Shown one piece after another: positions 8,898 through 18,330 of a stretch of DNA of 64,000 nucleotides. Each line of letters begins with the position of its first letter. Position 1 is the first letter of the stretch. A program made the translations under genes and the position numbers. The notes under the pieces were generated by a model. It saw only the letters and a list, made by a program, of their open reading frames with translations, had not been told where the DNA came from and searched no databases. The DNA comes from Priestia megaterium (lineage in GTDB: Bacteria; Bacillota; Bacilli; Bacillales; Bacillaceae_H): positions 844,001 through 908,000 of the forward strand of contig NZ_CP085442.1 in assembly GCF_023824195.1 (NCBI RefSeq), read 5' to 3'.

Positions 8898-9443
8898 GAA
8901 ATATAACTCCTTTATAAAGTTTTAACTCAACTGATTAATATGTAAAACGGATACTAAACACAACGAGATGTATACCCGCTTTTTCAAATGATAAACCTAG
9001 AAAATTTAAAATGTGAAATAAACATAGTGGATGATTTTAGATGATGTAAAGTTATTTTTAACTAAAAATGTACATCGTAGTTAAGAGAAATTATGGGAAA
9101 TAAATGGATGAAATAAGTGACTGTTGAATCAGTTTTACATGTTACCACTCTTTTTTTTACTCCGTCAACTTCAAGTCAAGAGTAATTAAGCGATTAAGCT
9201 GTATAAATAAACGCAGAAAAGTATCTTTCTAATAAAGTTATTATTTCAGAAGATTGGGTGCTTAAAGTGCGTTGTATCAGCTTTTACTTTGGGGTATGAA
9301 AGGAAGAGAAATAGCAGTGAGACATATAAAAAGAGCGAGGGGAAATTGATAAAATAAAAAAATATTTTTGAAGCCGCCATACGGACAATTTTTTGATTAA
9401 ATTTAAAGATTCAGAAAATTTTTTCTTGCGTAATTCTGGTTGC
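8898..9443. other. Intergenic region between opuA operon and TetR gene
   Basis: AT-rich, with no convincing gene. It must hold the promoter of the leftward opuA operon near its left end; a weak TTGTGT/TATTAA pair can be seen on the minus strand about 35-65 bp upstream of opuAC. I see no RNA motif that I can name here. Confidence 0.5.
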
Positions 9444-9444
9444 T

Positions 9445-9476
9445 TATAGTAAAATGAATGAAAGTCATTCATTTTA
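9445..9476 (+). promoter_or_regulatory. TetR-type operator over the TetR gene promoter
   Basis: A perfect inverted repeat with 12-bp arms (TAAAATGAATGA, 450-461, and its complement, 465-476) and a 3-nt AAG spacer. It sits just after a TATAGT -10-like box (445-450) and ends before the GGTGGAGGG ribosome site at 9479. Nearly the same site occurs before puuP (14374-14416), and degenerate versions lie before the aldehyde dehydrogenase gene. This indicates autoregulation. Confidence 0.85.
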
Positions 9477-9493
9477 TAGGTGGAGGGAAAGTT

Positions 9494-10081
9494 TTGGTTA
9501 CAAGCACAAGTGAAAAATACGATAAAATTTTACAGGCAGCGATTGAAGTCATATCTGAAAAGGGACTTGATAAAACATCCATTTCAGACATTGTAAAGCG
9601 CGCAGGCGTAGCTCAAGGGACTTTTTATCTTTATTTCAGATCTAAAAATGCTCTCGTTCCTGCTATTGCAGAAAACTTACTTTCTTTGTCGCTTGAAAAA
9701 ATCAAAGAACGAGCTAAAACAGCAACGGATTTTTTAAGTACATTAGAGGTAATGATCGACGAAACGTATAAAACAACAGATGAGTATAGGGATGTTCTTG
9801 TTTTATGCTATTCAGGGCTCGCTTTTGACTATTCATTAGAAACATGGGAAGCTATTTACTTACCTTATTACAACTGGTTTGAAGAGGTATTAAATGAGGC
9901 TGTTAGAAAGGAAGAAGTCATCAAGCAGCTTAACGTTAAATGGACAGCTAAGACAATGATTAACTTGATTGAAAATGCTGCTGAACTTTTTTACATCGGG
10001 CGAGAGCAAGATGTCACACTTGAGCAATCAAAGGAAGAACTTTTTCAATTCTTAAAGCGTTCTCTTGTGCCGTCCGTGTAA
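9494..10081 (+). CDS. TetR-family regulator of the polyamine locus
   Basis: Repressor of 195 aa. The N-terminal helix-turn-helix (KILQAAIEVISEKG...TSISDIVKRAGVAQGTFYLYF) is typical of TetR; the C-terminal ligand domain has no obvious named relative. The TTG at 9494 is chosen because GGTGGAGGG lies 6-7 nt upstream; the in-frame ATG at 9458 lies inside the operator and has no ribosome site. It sits directly before the putrescine degradation genes, and palindromes like its own operator precede them and puuP. An inducer such as putrescine or a derivative is inferred. Confidence 0.85.
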   Translation: MVTSTSEKYDKILQAAIEVISEKGLDKTSISDIVKRAGVAQGTFYLYFRSKNALVPAIAENLLSLSLEKIKERAKTATDFLSTLEVMIDETYKTTDEYRDVLVLCYSGLAFDYSLETWEAIYLPYYNWFEEVLNEAVRKEEVIKQLNVKWTAKTMINLIENAAELFYIGREQDVTLEQSKEELFQFLKRSLVPSV

Positions 10082-10104
10082 TATTAGCAATGCTAATATT
10101 ACAC
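10076..10104 (+). terminator. Hairpin after TetR gene
   Basis: Perfect 13-bp arms (GTGTAATATTAGC and complement) separated by AAT overlap the TetR stop codon. There is no T tract, so it is a weak terminator, an mRNA-stabilising hairpin or a DNA site. Confidence 0.5.
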
Positions 10105-10109
10105 CTATT

Positions 10110-10198
10110 AAAATGACTGACATTCATTCAAATTATACAATTAATTATCAGAATTGTAAGTTTTTAAGAGTTTAAAATGACTGACAATCAGTCGTTAT
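10110..10198 (+). promoter_or_regulatory. Two degenerate TetR operators before the polyamine operon
   Basis: Site A at 10110-10134 has left arm AAAATGACTGA, spacer CAT and right arm TCATTCAAATT. Site B at 10174-10198 has left arm AAAATGACTGA, spacer CAA and right arm TCAGTCGTTAT. Both keep the 11-3-11 geometry of the perfect sites at 9450 and 14374. Site B ends 5 bp before the AAGGAGG ribosome site. Confidence 0.7.
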
Positions 10199-10216
10199 TT
10201 AATAAGGAGGTATCTT

Positions 10217-11704
10217 ATGGATCGTACAGCCGTTAAAACTTTAACTTTGAATATGTACATAAACGGAGAGTGGAAAAAAGCAGAGAAGCAGCGTCCTACT
10301 GTTAATCCAGCTACAGGTGAAGTGATTGGATATGCTGCAGAAGGCAGCATAGAAGATATGAAAACAGCGATTGGAGCAGCACGAGAAGCTTTTGACAGCG
10401 GAATTTGGTCTGAGACTTCTGCATCTGAAAGAGCAGCCATCTTGTTCAAAATTGCCGATAAGCTTGAGGAAGCGAAAGAAGAATTAGCAGCACTAGAAAC
10501 AATGGATAATGGAAAGCCATATCGCGAAGCTGAGGCCGATGTGGAAGATGCAGCTGCTTGTTTTAGATATTACGCTGGATTAATTACAAAGCCAGACGGT
10601 CAAACCTACAGTGTTCCTGCACCTATGCAAGCAATGGTTATAAAAGAACCAATCGGGGTGTGCGGATTGATTGTACCTTGGAATTATCCGCTGTTGATGA
10701 GCGTGTGGAAAATTGCACCTGCTTTAGCTGCAGGAAATACGATTGTATTTAAACCTTCTGAAGTAACACCGGTTACTCCTACAAAACTTTTTGAGATTTT
10801 AGAAAGCTTAGGATTGCCAAAAGGTGTCGCAAACCTTGTTATGGGAGCCGGAGATACTGTGGGAAATACGCTTATTCAAGATAAGCGTGTTGATAAAATT
10901 TCCTTTACAGGCGGAACGGTAACTGGAAAACACATTATGCGTCAAGCAGCAGAAAATGTAACAAAAGTCTCTTTAGAACTTGGAGGAAAGTCCCCGAACA
11001 TTATATTTGCTGACGCTGACTTTGAAACAGCCGTAGATTATGCATTATTTGGAATTTTTGCAGGAAGCGGCCAAATTTGCGCTGCAGGCTCTCGTATTTT
11101 AGTAGAAGAAAGCATTGCTGAGAAATTTATCGAACGTTTTGCAGAGCGTGCTCAAAAAATTAAAGTAGGCAATGGAATGGATCAAGAGATTGAAATGGGT
11201 CCTCTTGTAAGTGAAGAACATATGAAAAAAGTATTAAAGTACATCGAAATTGGAAAGCAAGAAGGCGCCCGTCTTGTATGCGGAGGCAATCGAATCACCA
11301 GCACTGGATTGGAAAAAGGTTTTTTTGTAGAGCCCACGGTTTTTAGTAACGTTACGTCAAATATGAAAATTGTGAGTGATGAAATCTTTGGACCCGTTGT
11401 CGTTATTCAAACGTTTAAGAACGAAAAAGAAGCTATTAAGCTTGCAAATGATACGGAATATGGTTTGGCAGGCAGTGTTTTTACAAACGACGGTGCAAAA
11501 GCTCTTCGGGTGATTAAAAAGCTGCGTGCAGGTATCACTTGGGTAAACACGTATCATTTTACGTTTAATGAAGCGCCTTGGGGCGGATATAAGCAGAGCG
11601 GAATTGGCCGAGGGCTAGGCACGTTTGGTTTGGAAGAATTTCAAGAAGTAAAACAAATTAACATTAACTTACAAGTAGAGCCAATCGGCTGGTTTAAAAA
11701 TTAA
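10217..11704 (+). CDS. Aldehyde dehydrogenase, probable gamma-aminobutyraldehyde dehydrogenase
   Basis: NAD(P)-dependent aldehyde dehydrogenase, 495 aa. The cofactor motif FTGGTVTGKHI, the general-base glutamate in LELGGKSPN and the catalytic cysteine in GSGQICAAGSR are all present. PWNYPLLM and the C-terminal EAPWGGYKQSGIGR segment are also normal. Next to putrescine aminotransferase, it most likely oxidises 4-aminobutanal to GABA (the PatD/PuuC step); sequence alone cannot exclude betaine aldehyde or other aldehydes. First gene of the operon, with TetR operators directly upstream. Confidence 0.82.
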   Translation: MDRTAVKTLTLNMYINGEWKKAEKQRPTVNPATGEVIGYAAEGSIEDMKTAIGAAREAFDSGIWSETSASERAAILFKIADKLEEAKEELAALETMDNGKPYREAEADVEDAAACFRYYAGLITKPDGQTYSVPAPMQAMVIKEPIGVCGLIVPWNYPLLMSVWKIAPALAAGNTIVFKPSEVTPVTPTKLFEILESLGLPKGVANLVMGAGDTVGNTLIQDKRVDKISFTGGTVTGKHIMRQAAENVTKVSLELGGKSPNIIFADADFETAVDYALFGIFAGSGQICAAGSRILVEESIAEKFIERFAERAQKIKVGNGMDQEIEMGPLVSEEHMKKVLKYIEIGKQEGARLVCGGNRITSTGLEKGFFVEPTVFSNVTSNMKIVSDEIFGPVVVIQTFKNEKEAIKLANDTEYGLAGSVFTNDGAKALRVIKKLRAGITWVNTYHFTFNEAPWGGYKQSGIGRGLGTFGLEEFQEVKQININLQVEPIGWFKN

Positions 11705-11711
11705 AAAGTAG

Positions 11712-13106
<1,395 letters not shown>

Positions 13107-13121
13107 ATGTAACAAGGAGCA

Positions 13122-13199
13122 ATGAATATGAGTCGGCAAACGTTTCTTATTCCCGTATTGCTTTCAATGATTTTAGTAGTGGAAATGCCTAGCGACTAA
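13122..13199 (+). CDS. Small hydrophobic ORF in the polyamine operon (25 aa)
   Basis: Begins ATGAATATG with an AAGGAG ribosome site 3-4 nt before the first ATG and about 9-10 nt before the second (13128). The product is a short peptide with one hydrophobic stretch (LIPVLLSMILVV) and an acidic tail, suggesting a membrane-associated microprotein. It fits the 122-bp gap between patA and the ureohydrolase gene, which has its own ribosome site. It could also be a leader peptide or the decayed start of a lost transporter gene. No homologue is recognised. Confidence 0.45.
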   Translation: MNMSRQTFLIPVLLSMILVVEMPSD

Positions 13200-13228
13200 C
13201 TGAAATCATTGAAACGGAGGAGTAAATT

Positions 13229-14185
13229 ATGAAATATCCATTGTCCCCAGATGTCAAACCAGAATTTTGTACAACGGGATCATTTATGAGGCTGCCAGCA
13301 GAAAGAGAAAATGCAAAAGTAGGGCTAGTAGGGATGCCGTTTGATACGGCAGCATCTTTCAGAGTAGGTGCGCGCTTTGCACCTCAGGCAATTCGGCAAG
13401 CTTCCATGACGCTGTTTCCTTATCACCCGGTACACGATGTATATCCATTCGATGATACAAATGCTATCGATATTGGTGATGTGCCTGTTATTCCGCATAA
13501 TATTCACAGAAGCTATGAATTAATGGAAGAAGCGGTAGGCACTCTTATGGATAGAGGAATTGTCCCAATTGGAATTGGAGGAGATCATTCAATTACTTTA
13601 GCAAGCCTACGCGCTGCTGCTAAAAGATATGGTCCGGTAGCTATGATTCATTTTGATTCCCATACAGATACGTGGGATACGTATTATGATGAAAAATATT
13701 GGCATGGATCTCCTTTTATACGCGCATATGAAGAAGGACTAGTGAATCCGAAGAAGGTCTTTCAAATTGGTATCCGCGGAACATTAAATCATCCGGGAGA
13801 TGTTCAAGAAAGCAAAAATCTCGGTTATCATGTAGTGACAGCAGGGGAGCTTGAACATAAGGGATTTTCAGTGATTCTAGAGCAAATGAAGAGAGCGATT
13901 GGAGATACACCGTGCTTTTTAACGTTTGATATTGATTTTGTTGATCCTTCTTGTGCACCAGGAACGGGAACGCTTGAAGTAGGCGGATTCAGCAGCAGAG
14001 AAACACTGAAAATGATCCGTTCTCTGACGGGATTTAACTATGTTGGATTTGACTTGGTAGAAGTGCTGCCTTCTTATGATCCAACTCAGATAACCTCTTT
14101 GCTTGCAGCTACAATCATTCATGATTTTGCTAGTTTAGTTGCAGTGAAAACGAAAAGAAAGTCATTGGATACGGTGATTGAATAA
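13229..14185 (+). CDS. Agmatinase-family ureohydrolase
   Basis: Arginase/agmatinase-fold manganese enzyme, 318 aa. Metal-binding motifs are GIGGDHSIT, HFDSHTDTWD and TFDIDFVDPSCAPGTGT. Agmatinases remove urea from agmatine to give putrescine, the substrate of the neighbouring PatA. The length fits agmatinase, but guanidinobutyrase or another guanidino hydrolase is possible. The GGAGGAG ribosome site is strong. The gene is in the polyamine operon and is probably not the biosynthetic speB, which in Bacillus usually lies next to speE. Confidence 0.8.
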   Translation: MKYPLSPDVKPEFCTTGSFMRLPAERENAKVGLVGMPFDTAASFRVGARFAPQAIRQASMTLFPYHPVHDVYPFDDTNAIDIGDVPVIPHNIHRSYELMEEAVGTLMDRGIVPIGIGGDHSITLASLRAAAKRYGPVAMIHFDSHTDTWDTYYDEKYWHGSPFIRAYEEGLVNPKKVFQIGIRGTLNHPGDVQESKNLGYHVVTAGELEHKGFSVILEQMKRAIGDTPCFLTFDIDFVDPSCAPGTGTLEVGGFSSRETLKMIRSLTGFNYVGFDLVEVLPSYDPTQITSLLAATIIHDFASLVAVKTKRKSLDTVIE

Positions 14186-14195
14186 CGGCTTGTAA

Positions 14196-14229
14196 GCAGA
14201 AATCCCTCTTATTCAGAGGGTATTTCTGC
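14196..14229 (+). terminator. Hairpin ending the polyamine operon
   Basis: Arms GCAGAAATCCCTC and GAGGGTATTTCTGC (one mismatch) lie 10 bp after the ureohydrolase stop. The T tract is poor, so termination may be partial. Confidence 0.55.
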
Positions 14230-14269
14230 GTTGATATAGCAGGAGATTAGGAATATATAGCTATTTAAA

Positions 14270-14283
14270 ATGAAGCGCTTTCA
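14270..14283 (-). promoter_or_regulatory. Candidate CcpA (cre) site upstream of puuP
   Basis: Read on the minus strand it is TGAAAGCGCTTCAT, 13 of 14 matches to TGWAARCGYTWNCW. It would allow carbon catabolite control of putrescine uptake. Confidence 0.5.
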
Positions 14284-14354
14284 TAATATGATAAAAGAAA
14301 AAGATAGTTTGTTAGCAACCCTTACCAACTTAAAGAAATAAATCATATATTTGC

Positions 14355-14416
14355 TATAGTAAATGTAACAAATCTTCGTATAAAAATGAATGAAAGTCAT
14401 TCATTTTTATACGAAG
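14355..14416 (+). promoter_or_regulatory. Extended palindromic operator before puuP
   Basis: A perfect inverted repeat with 20-bp arms (CTTCGTATAAAAATGAATGA at 374-393 of this kb, complement at 397-416) and spacer AAG. The inner 11-3-11 core matches the TetR-gene operator. A TATAGT -10-like box lies at 14355-14360. The longer arms could also form an RNA hairpin. Confidence 0.8.
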
Positions 14417-14484
14417 AAATTAAATACAGGTATTTATGGGTTTAATTGTCAGAATGTTCTTAATAAATCGAAGGGGGAAGATAA

Positions 14485-15864
14485 ATGAAACATGAAACAG
14501 TAACATTAAAAAGGTCGTTGAAATTATGGCAGATTGTATTAATGGGGATCGGGTATATGACTCCGATGGTAGTGTTTGATACGTTTGGGATTGCGTCTGA
14601 TATGACGAATGGACACGTTCCCACGTCTTATATCATAGCCCTTGTCGGGATGCTTCTCACGGCAGTAAGCTACAAAAAGATGATTCAAGTGTTTCCAAAT
14701 GCAGGGTCAGCTTATACATATACGCAAAAGACAATCAATCCACATTTAGGGTTCTTAGTTGGCTGGTCTGCACTAATGGATTATCTCTTTTTACCGATGG
14801 TTAACGCACTTATTTTTCAAATTTATTTATCATCTATTTTTCCTTCGGTACCATCGTGGATTTGGGTTGTCAGCTTCGTCATTATCGTTACGCTGCTAAA
14901 TTTACGAAGCGTTAATTTCACCGCCAATTTCAATACGTTTCTTGTTGTATTTCAAATGACGATTTTAGTATTGTTTGTTACTGTTTCAATCAAAGCCTTG
15001 CTAGGCGGAATGGGGGAAGGTACTCTTTTTTCTATGAAGCCTTTCTTTAATCAGAACATGACGTCATCAGGGCTAATAGCGGGAGCTACACTTATGTGTT
15101 TTTCCTATTTAGGATTTGATGCAGTGGCTATGTTATCAGAAGAAACGACTAATCCTAAAAAAACGATTCCGCGAGCTATTTTTTTAGTTGCGTTAATCGG
15201 AGGAGTCATGTTTACCGTGACATCTTATTTTATTCAAGCGGTTTTTCCGACGCTAGAAGGATTCAAGCATCCAGACGCTGCCGCTCCTGAAATTGCTATG
15301 TATGTGAGCGGTACGCTGTTTCAAATTGTCTTTTTAGCTGGAGGAATTGCAGGAACATTATCATCAGGCATGTCATCGCATGCAAGCGTTTCGCGTTTAT
15401 TGTACGTAATGGGACGCGATCGAATTTTACCTCAGTCATTTTTTGGTTATGTTCATCCTAAGCTGCGCACTCCCTCGCGAAATATTGTATTAGTCGGAGT
15501 TGTATCAGCAACTGCCATTTTCTTCAGTCTGGCAACGGCTACGTCATTTATTAATTTTGGAGCACTTATTGCGTTTTCTTTTGTTAATATTTCGGTTATT
15601 GCGCACTATGCTGTTCATCAAAAGCAGCACCGGTCGGCTAAGGGTTTTTGGTCATACATTATTATGCCACTATTAGGAGCAGCGGCGATTGGCGTTTTAT
15701 GGCTTAACTTGGAGCGCAATTCATTTTTACTTGGTATTGGCTGGGCGATTGCTGGTTTAGTTTATTTAGTGTATGCAACGAAAGGTTTTAGAAGGCAGCT
15801 GTCTTCCATTGAGTTTAAGGAAACAGAAGAAATGTCACCTTTGATGAAAGCCGGAGAAAAGTAA
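14485..15864 (+). CDS. puuP: Putrescine importer, APC superfamily (PuuP-like)
   Basis: Membrane permease of 459 aa with about 12 hydrophobic segments. It shares with E. coli PuuP, as I recall that protein, YMTPMVVFDTFGI, GHVPTSYI, FPNAGSAYTYTQK and INPHLGFLVGWSALMDYLFLP. The first-helix region and FSYLGFDAVAMLSEETTNPKKTIPRAI are standard APC elements. It would bring putrescine (possibly also other amines) to PatA. It has its own upstream region with a perfect TetR operator and a candidate cre site. Confidence 0.85.
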   Translation: MKHETVTLKRSLKLWQIVLMGIGYMTPMVVFDTFGIASDMTNGHVPTSYIIALVGMLLTAVSYKKMIQVFPNAGSAYTYTQKTINPHLGFLVGWSALMDYLFLPMVNALIFQIYLSSIFPSVPSWIWVVSFVIIVTLLNLRSVNFTANFNTFLVVFQMTILVLFVTVSIKALLGGMGEGTLFSMKPFFNQNMTSSGLIAGATLMCFSYLGFDAVAMLSEETTNPKKTIPRAIFLVALIGGVMFTVTSYFIQAVFPTLEGFKHPDAAAPEIAMYVSGTLFQIVFLAGGIAGTLSSGMSSHASVSRLLYVMGRDRILPQSFFGYVHPKLRTPSRNIVLVGVVSATAIFFSLATATSFINFGALIAFSFVNISVIAHYAVHQKQHRSAKGFWSYIIMPLLGAAAIGVLWLNLERNSFLLGIGWAIAGLVYLVYATKGFRRQLSSIEFKETEEMSPLMKAGEK

Positions 15865-15977
15865 GGATAGAAACTACCTGTTTAAGCCTATCTTATTAAG
15901 GAAGCCACATTTATGGATTACGTATTTTGAACGTGTTACTATGTAAGAACGATAAGATAGAAAAAGGTAGGTAAATT

Positions 15978-16637
15978 ATGATTAAAGCAGTTGTGTTTGA
16001 TTTTGATGGATTAATTATTGATACAGAATCTGTGTGGTACGAGGTGTACCGCGAAATGTTAGAAGACAGGGGAGTAGATCTACCGATTGCAACGTTTGCT
16101 TCTTATGTGGGAACGGATGCTACGGCACTTTACGATTACTTGCTTCAGCAGTTTAACAATGAGTTCACAAAAGAGGAACTGGCTCAAGAATCGTTAAGAC
16201 GTCATCAAGAAAAAATGAAATCATTAGTAGCTCGAGAAGGTGTAGCGGAGTATTTGGCAGAAGCAAAAGAACTTGGATTAAAAATTGGTTTAGCAAGCAG
16301 CTCATATCGCGACTGGGTAACAGCATTTTTAAAAGAGCTAGATTTGCTGCACTACTTTGAAGTCATTCAAACGCGCGATGATGTAGAAAAAGTGAAGCCA
16401 GATCCCGCTCTTTACCGAAATGCAATTGAAAAGCTAGGAGTAGAGCCCTCTGAAGCTTTAGCATTTGAAGATTCTTCTAATGGAGCAAAAGCTGCTATGG
16501 CAGCAGGCTTGCGCTGTGTGATTGTACCAAATCCGTTAACTAAACATCTGTCATTCGAAAGATATCACTTACACATCGAATCGATGAAAGAAAAAAGTTT
16601 AAAAGAAGTGATTCAGTATCTTTGTATTGAAGACTAA
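15978..16637 (+). CDS. HAD-superfamily hydrolase, beta-phosphoglucomutase-like (YhcW-like)
   Basis: Cytoplasmic HAD phosphatase or phosphomutase, 219 aa. Motif I is FDFDGLIIDTE (nucleophile and acid aspartates), motif II is GLASSS, motif III lysine is in VEKVKPDP and motif IV is AFEDSSNG. The cap between motifs I and II is helical (C1), as in beta-phosphoglucomutase and YhcW. The substrate cannot be told from sequence. It has its own GGTAGGT-like ribosome site and a strong terminator. Confidence 0.8.
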   Translation: MIKAVVFDFDGLIIDTESVWYEVYREMLEDRGVDLPIATFASYVGTDATALYDYLLQQFNNEFTKEELAQESLRRHQEKMKSLVAREGVAEYLAEAKELGLKIGLASSSYRDWVTAFLKELDLLHYFEVIQTRDDVEKVKPDPALYRNAIEKLGVEPSEALAFEDSSNGAKAAMAAGLRCVIVPNPLTKHLSFERYHLHIESMKEKSLKEVIQYLCIED

Positions 16638-16641
16638 CGCT

Positions 16642-16684
16642 AAAAGCGCCACATTTTTCAAAAGAAAATGTGACGCTTTTTTTA
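16642..16684 (+). terminator. Terminator after HAD gene
   Basis: Arms AAAAGCGCCACATTTT and AAAATGTGACGCTTTT with one mismatch, then a run of T. Confidence 0.9.
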
Positions 16685-16756
16685 TTGTTTTACTGCTTCT
16701 TCAGTCAAATCAAAAGGATTATCTACAGGGTTATAGACGCCGTCGTAGTGTTTTTT
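16682..16756 (-). pseudogene. Possible 3' remnant of a lost gene
   Basis: On the minus strand a short open stretch reads KKHYDGVYNPVDNPFDLT and ends in EEAVKQ and TAA. The composition is protein-like, but an in-frame stop lies just upstream and there is no start. It may be the tail of a deleted gene. The rest of the region to 16850 shows nothing I can name. Confidence 0.25.
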
Positions 16757-16853
16757 TAGTTATTGCAATAATAAGTCAATAACCTTTAAAGAAATCCTAA
16801 TTCAGCATTATTAATAGCTTCATTTACGTTTCATTATAAAGAGAGAAGTTTCA

Positions 16854-16883
16854 TTGACACTCTGGAAGAATATGTTTTAAGAT
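16854..16883 (+). promoter_or_regulatory. Promoter of the organosulfur operon
   Basis: Consensus -35 TTGACA (16854-16859), 18-bp spacer and a weak -10 TAAGAT (16878-16883). It lies about 60 bp before the first start codon. No S-box or other known riboswitch is apparent. Confidence 0.5.
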
Positions 16884-16944
16884 TACTTCCAAACAGTTTT
16901 AATTCTTAGTTAATTTATGTATTTAATTAGTCTTGGAGGTTTCT

Positions 16945-18330
16945 ATGGGGAAACATATTTATTTAAATGCGTTTGATATGAATTGTGTTGTACATCAGAC
17001 ACCTGGTTTGTGGACGTACCCAAGTGATGAGGCATCCGAATATAAGTCGCTAGATTACTGGGTGAAGTTAGCTAAGCTATTAGAAAAAGGAAAGTTTGAC
17101 GGTTTGTTTTTAGCCGATGTATTAGGTATTTATGACGTTTATAGGAAAAGTAATGAAGGAGCTCTTAAACAAGCTGCTCAGCTTCCGGTGAATGAACCAA
17201 CTGCGCTTATTTCCGCTATGGCGTATGCCACAAAGCATTTAGGGTTTGGGGTAACGGTGTCTACTACTTATGAGAAGCCTTATGCGTTTGCGCGAAAATT
17301 TTCGACGTTGGATCATTTAACAAATGGACGTATTGCATGGAATATTGTGACTTCATATCTTGAAAGCGGGTCAATTAATCTAGGATTAGAAGAACATTTT
17401 ACGCATGAAACCCGCTATGATATTGCCGATGAATTTTTAGAAGTTTGCTATAAATTATGGGAAGGAAGTTGGGAGGAAGGAGCTGTTGTAAAAGATAAAG
17501 AAAAAGGGATCTTTACACTTCCAGACCGGGTTCATCCGATTAATCATAAAGGGAAGTGGTTTAGTGTTCCAGGCGTACATTTATCAGAACCTTCCCCGCA
17601 GCGAACTCCAGTTTTATTCCAAGCAGGAGCTTCTGCCCCAGGAAGAGAATTTGCCGCCAAACACGCTGAGTGTATCTTTACAAGTTTTCCTACTAAAAAA
17701 GTAGCCGCAGATTATGTGGAAAAAATGCGCACTCAAATTGCTGCAGAAGGCAGAGACCCACAGAGCGTATTAATTTTTAATTTATTTACACCAATTGTTG
17801 GACGAACTGAAAAAGAGGCTGAGGAGAAGCTTGCTCAGTTTGAGAGCTATGTCAATTTCGAAGGAGCAGCCACGCTGTTTAGCGGCTGGACAGGAATTGA
17901 TGTTTCTGTCTATGAGCCAGAACAGCCTATTGAATTTATTGCAACAAACTCGGTTCGTTCCGCTTTAGAGAAATTTACAATAAGTGATCCCGATAGAAAG
18001 TGGACGGTAGAAGAGGTAGTGAAATTTGTCAGTATCGGAGGAATGGGACCGGTTACTGTGGGGAGTCCGGAACAAGTAGCTGATTTTATGGAAGAGTGGA
18101 TAGATGATACAGGCATGGATGGATTTAATATGGCTTATGTGACCACCCCGGGAACATTTGCTGATTTTATTGATTTAGTTATTCCTGTTTTGCAGAAAAG
18201 AGGCTTATTCAAAACGGATTACAATGAAGGAACATATAGAGAAAAGCTATTTAAAAAATCACATTTCTTGCCTGATGAACACTATGGTGCTCAGTATCGA
18301 AAGACGAGCCAAAAGGAGAGTTTAACATGA
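16945..18330 (+). CDS. FMN-dependent monooxygenase, NtaA/SnaA/DszA family
   Basis: Flavin monooxygenase of the bacterial luciferase fold, 461 aa. The ATG at 16945 follows TTGGAGGT. Family markers include FDGLFLADVLG, VSTTYEKPYAFARKFSTLDHLTNGRIAWNIV and VLFQAGASAPGREFAAKHAE. Members oxidise sulfones, nitrilotriacetate and similar compounds with reduced FMN supplied by a separate reductase. It is the first of four genes for carbon-sulfur bond cleavage and overlaps the next gene by 4 nt. A DszA-like or sulfone monooxygenase role is likely; the exact substrate is unknown. Confidence 0.82.
   Translation: MGKHIYLNAFDMNCVVHQTPGLWTYPSDEASEYKSLDYWVKLAKLLEKGKFDGLFLADVLGIYDVYRKSNEGALKQAAQLPVNEPTALISAMAYATKHLGFGVTVSTTYEKPYAFARKFSTLDHLTNGRIAWNIVTSYLESGSINLGLEEHFTHETRYDIADEFLEVCYKLWEGSWEEGAVVKDKEKGIFTLPDRVHPINHKGKWFSVPGVHLSEPSPQRTPVLFQAGASAPGREFAAKHAECIFTSFPTKKVAADYVEKMRTQIAAEGRDPQSVLIFNLFTPIVGRTEKEAEEKLAQFESYVNFEGAATLFSGWTGIDVSVYEPEQPIEFIATNSVRSALEKFTISDPDRKWTVEEVVKFVSIGGMGPVTVGSPEQVADFMEEWIDDTGMDGFNMAYVTTPGTFADFIDLVIPVLQKRGLFKTDYNEGTYREKLFKKSHFLPDEHYGAQYRKTSQKESLT

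Noticed and set aside
9458..9493. Upstream ATG start for the TetR gene
   Set aside because: It lies within the palindromic operator and has no ribosome site, whereas TTG at 9494 has GGTGGAGGG correctly spaced.
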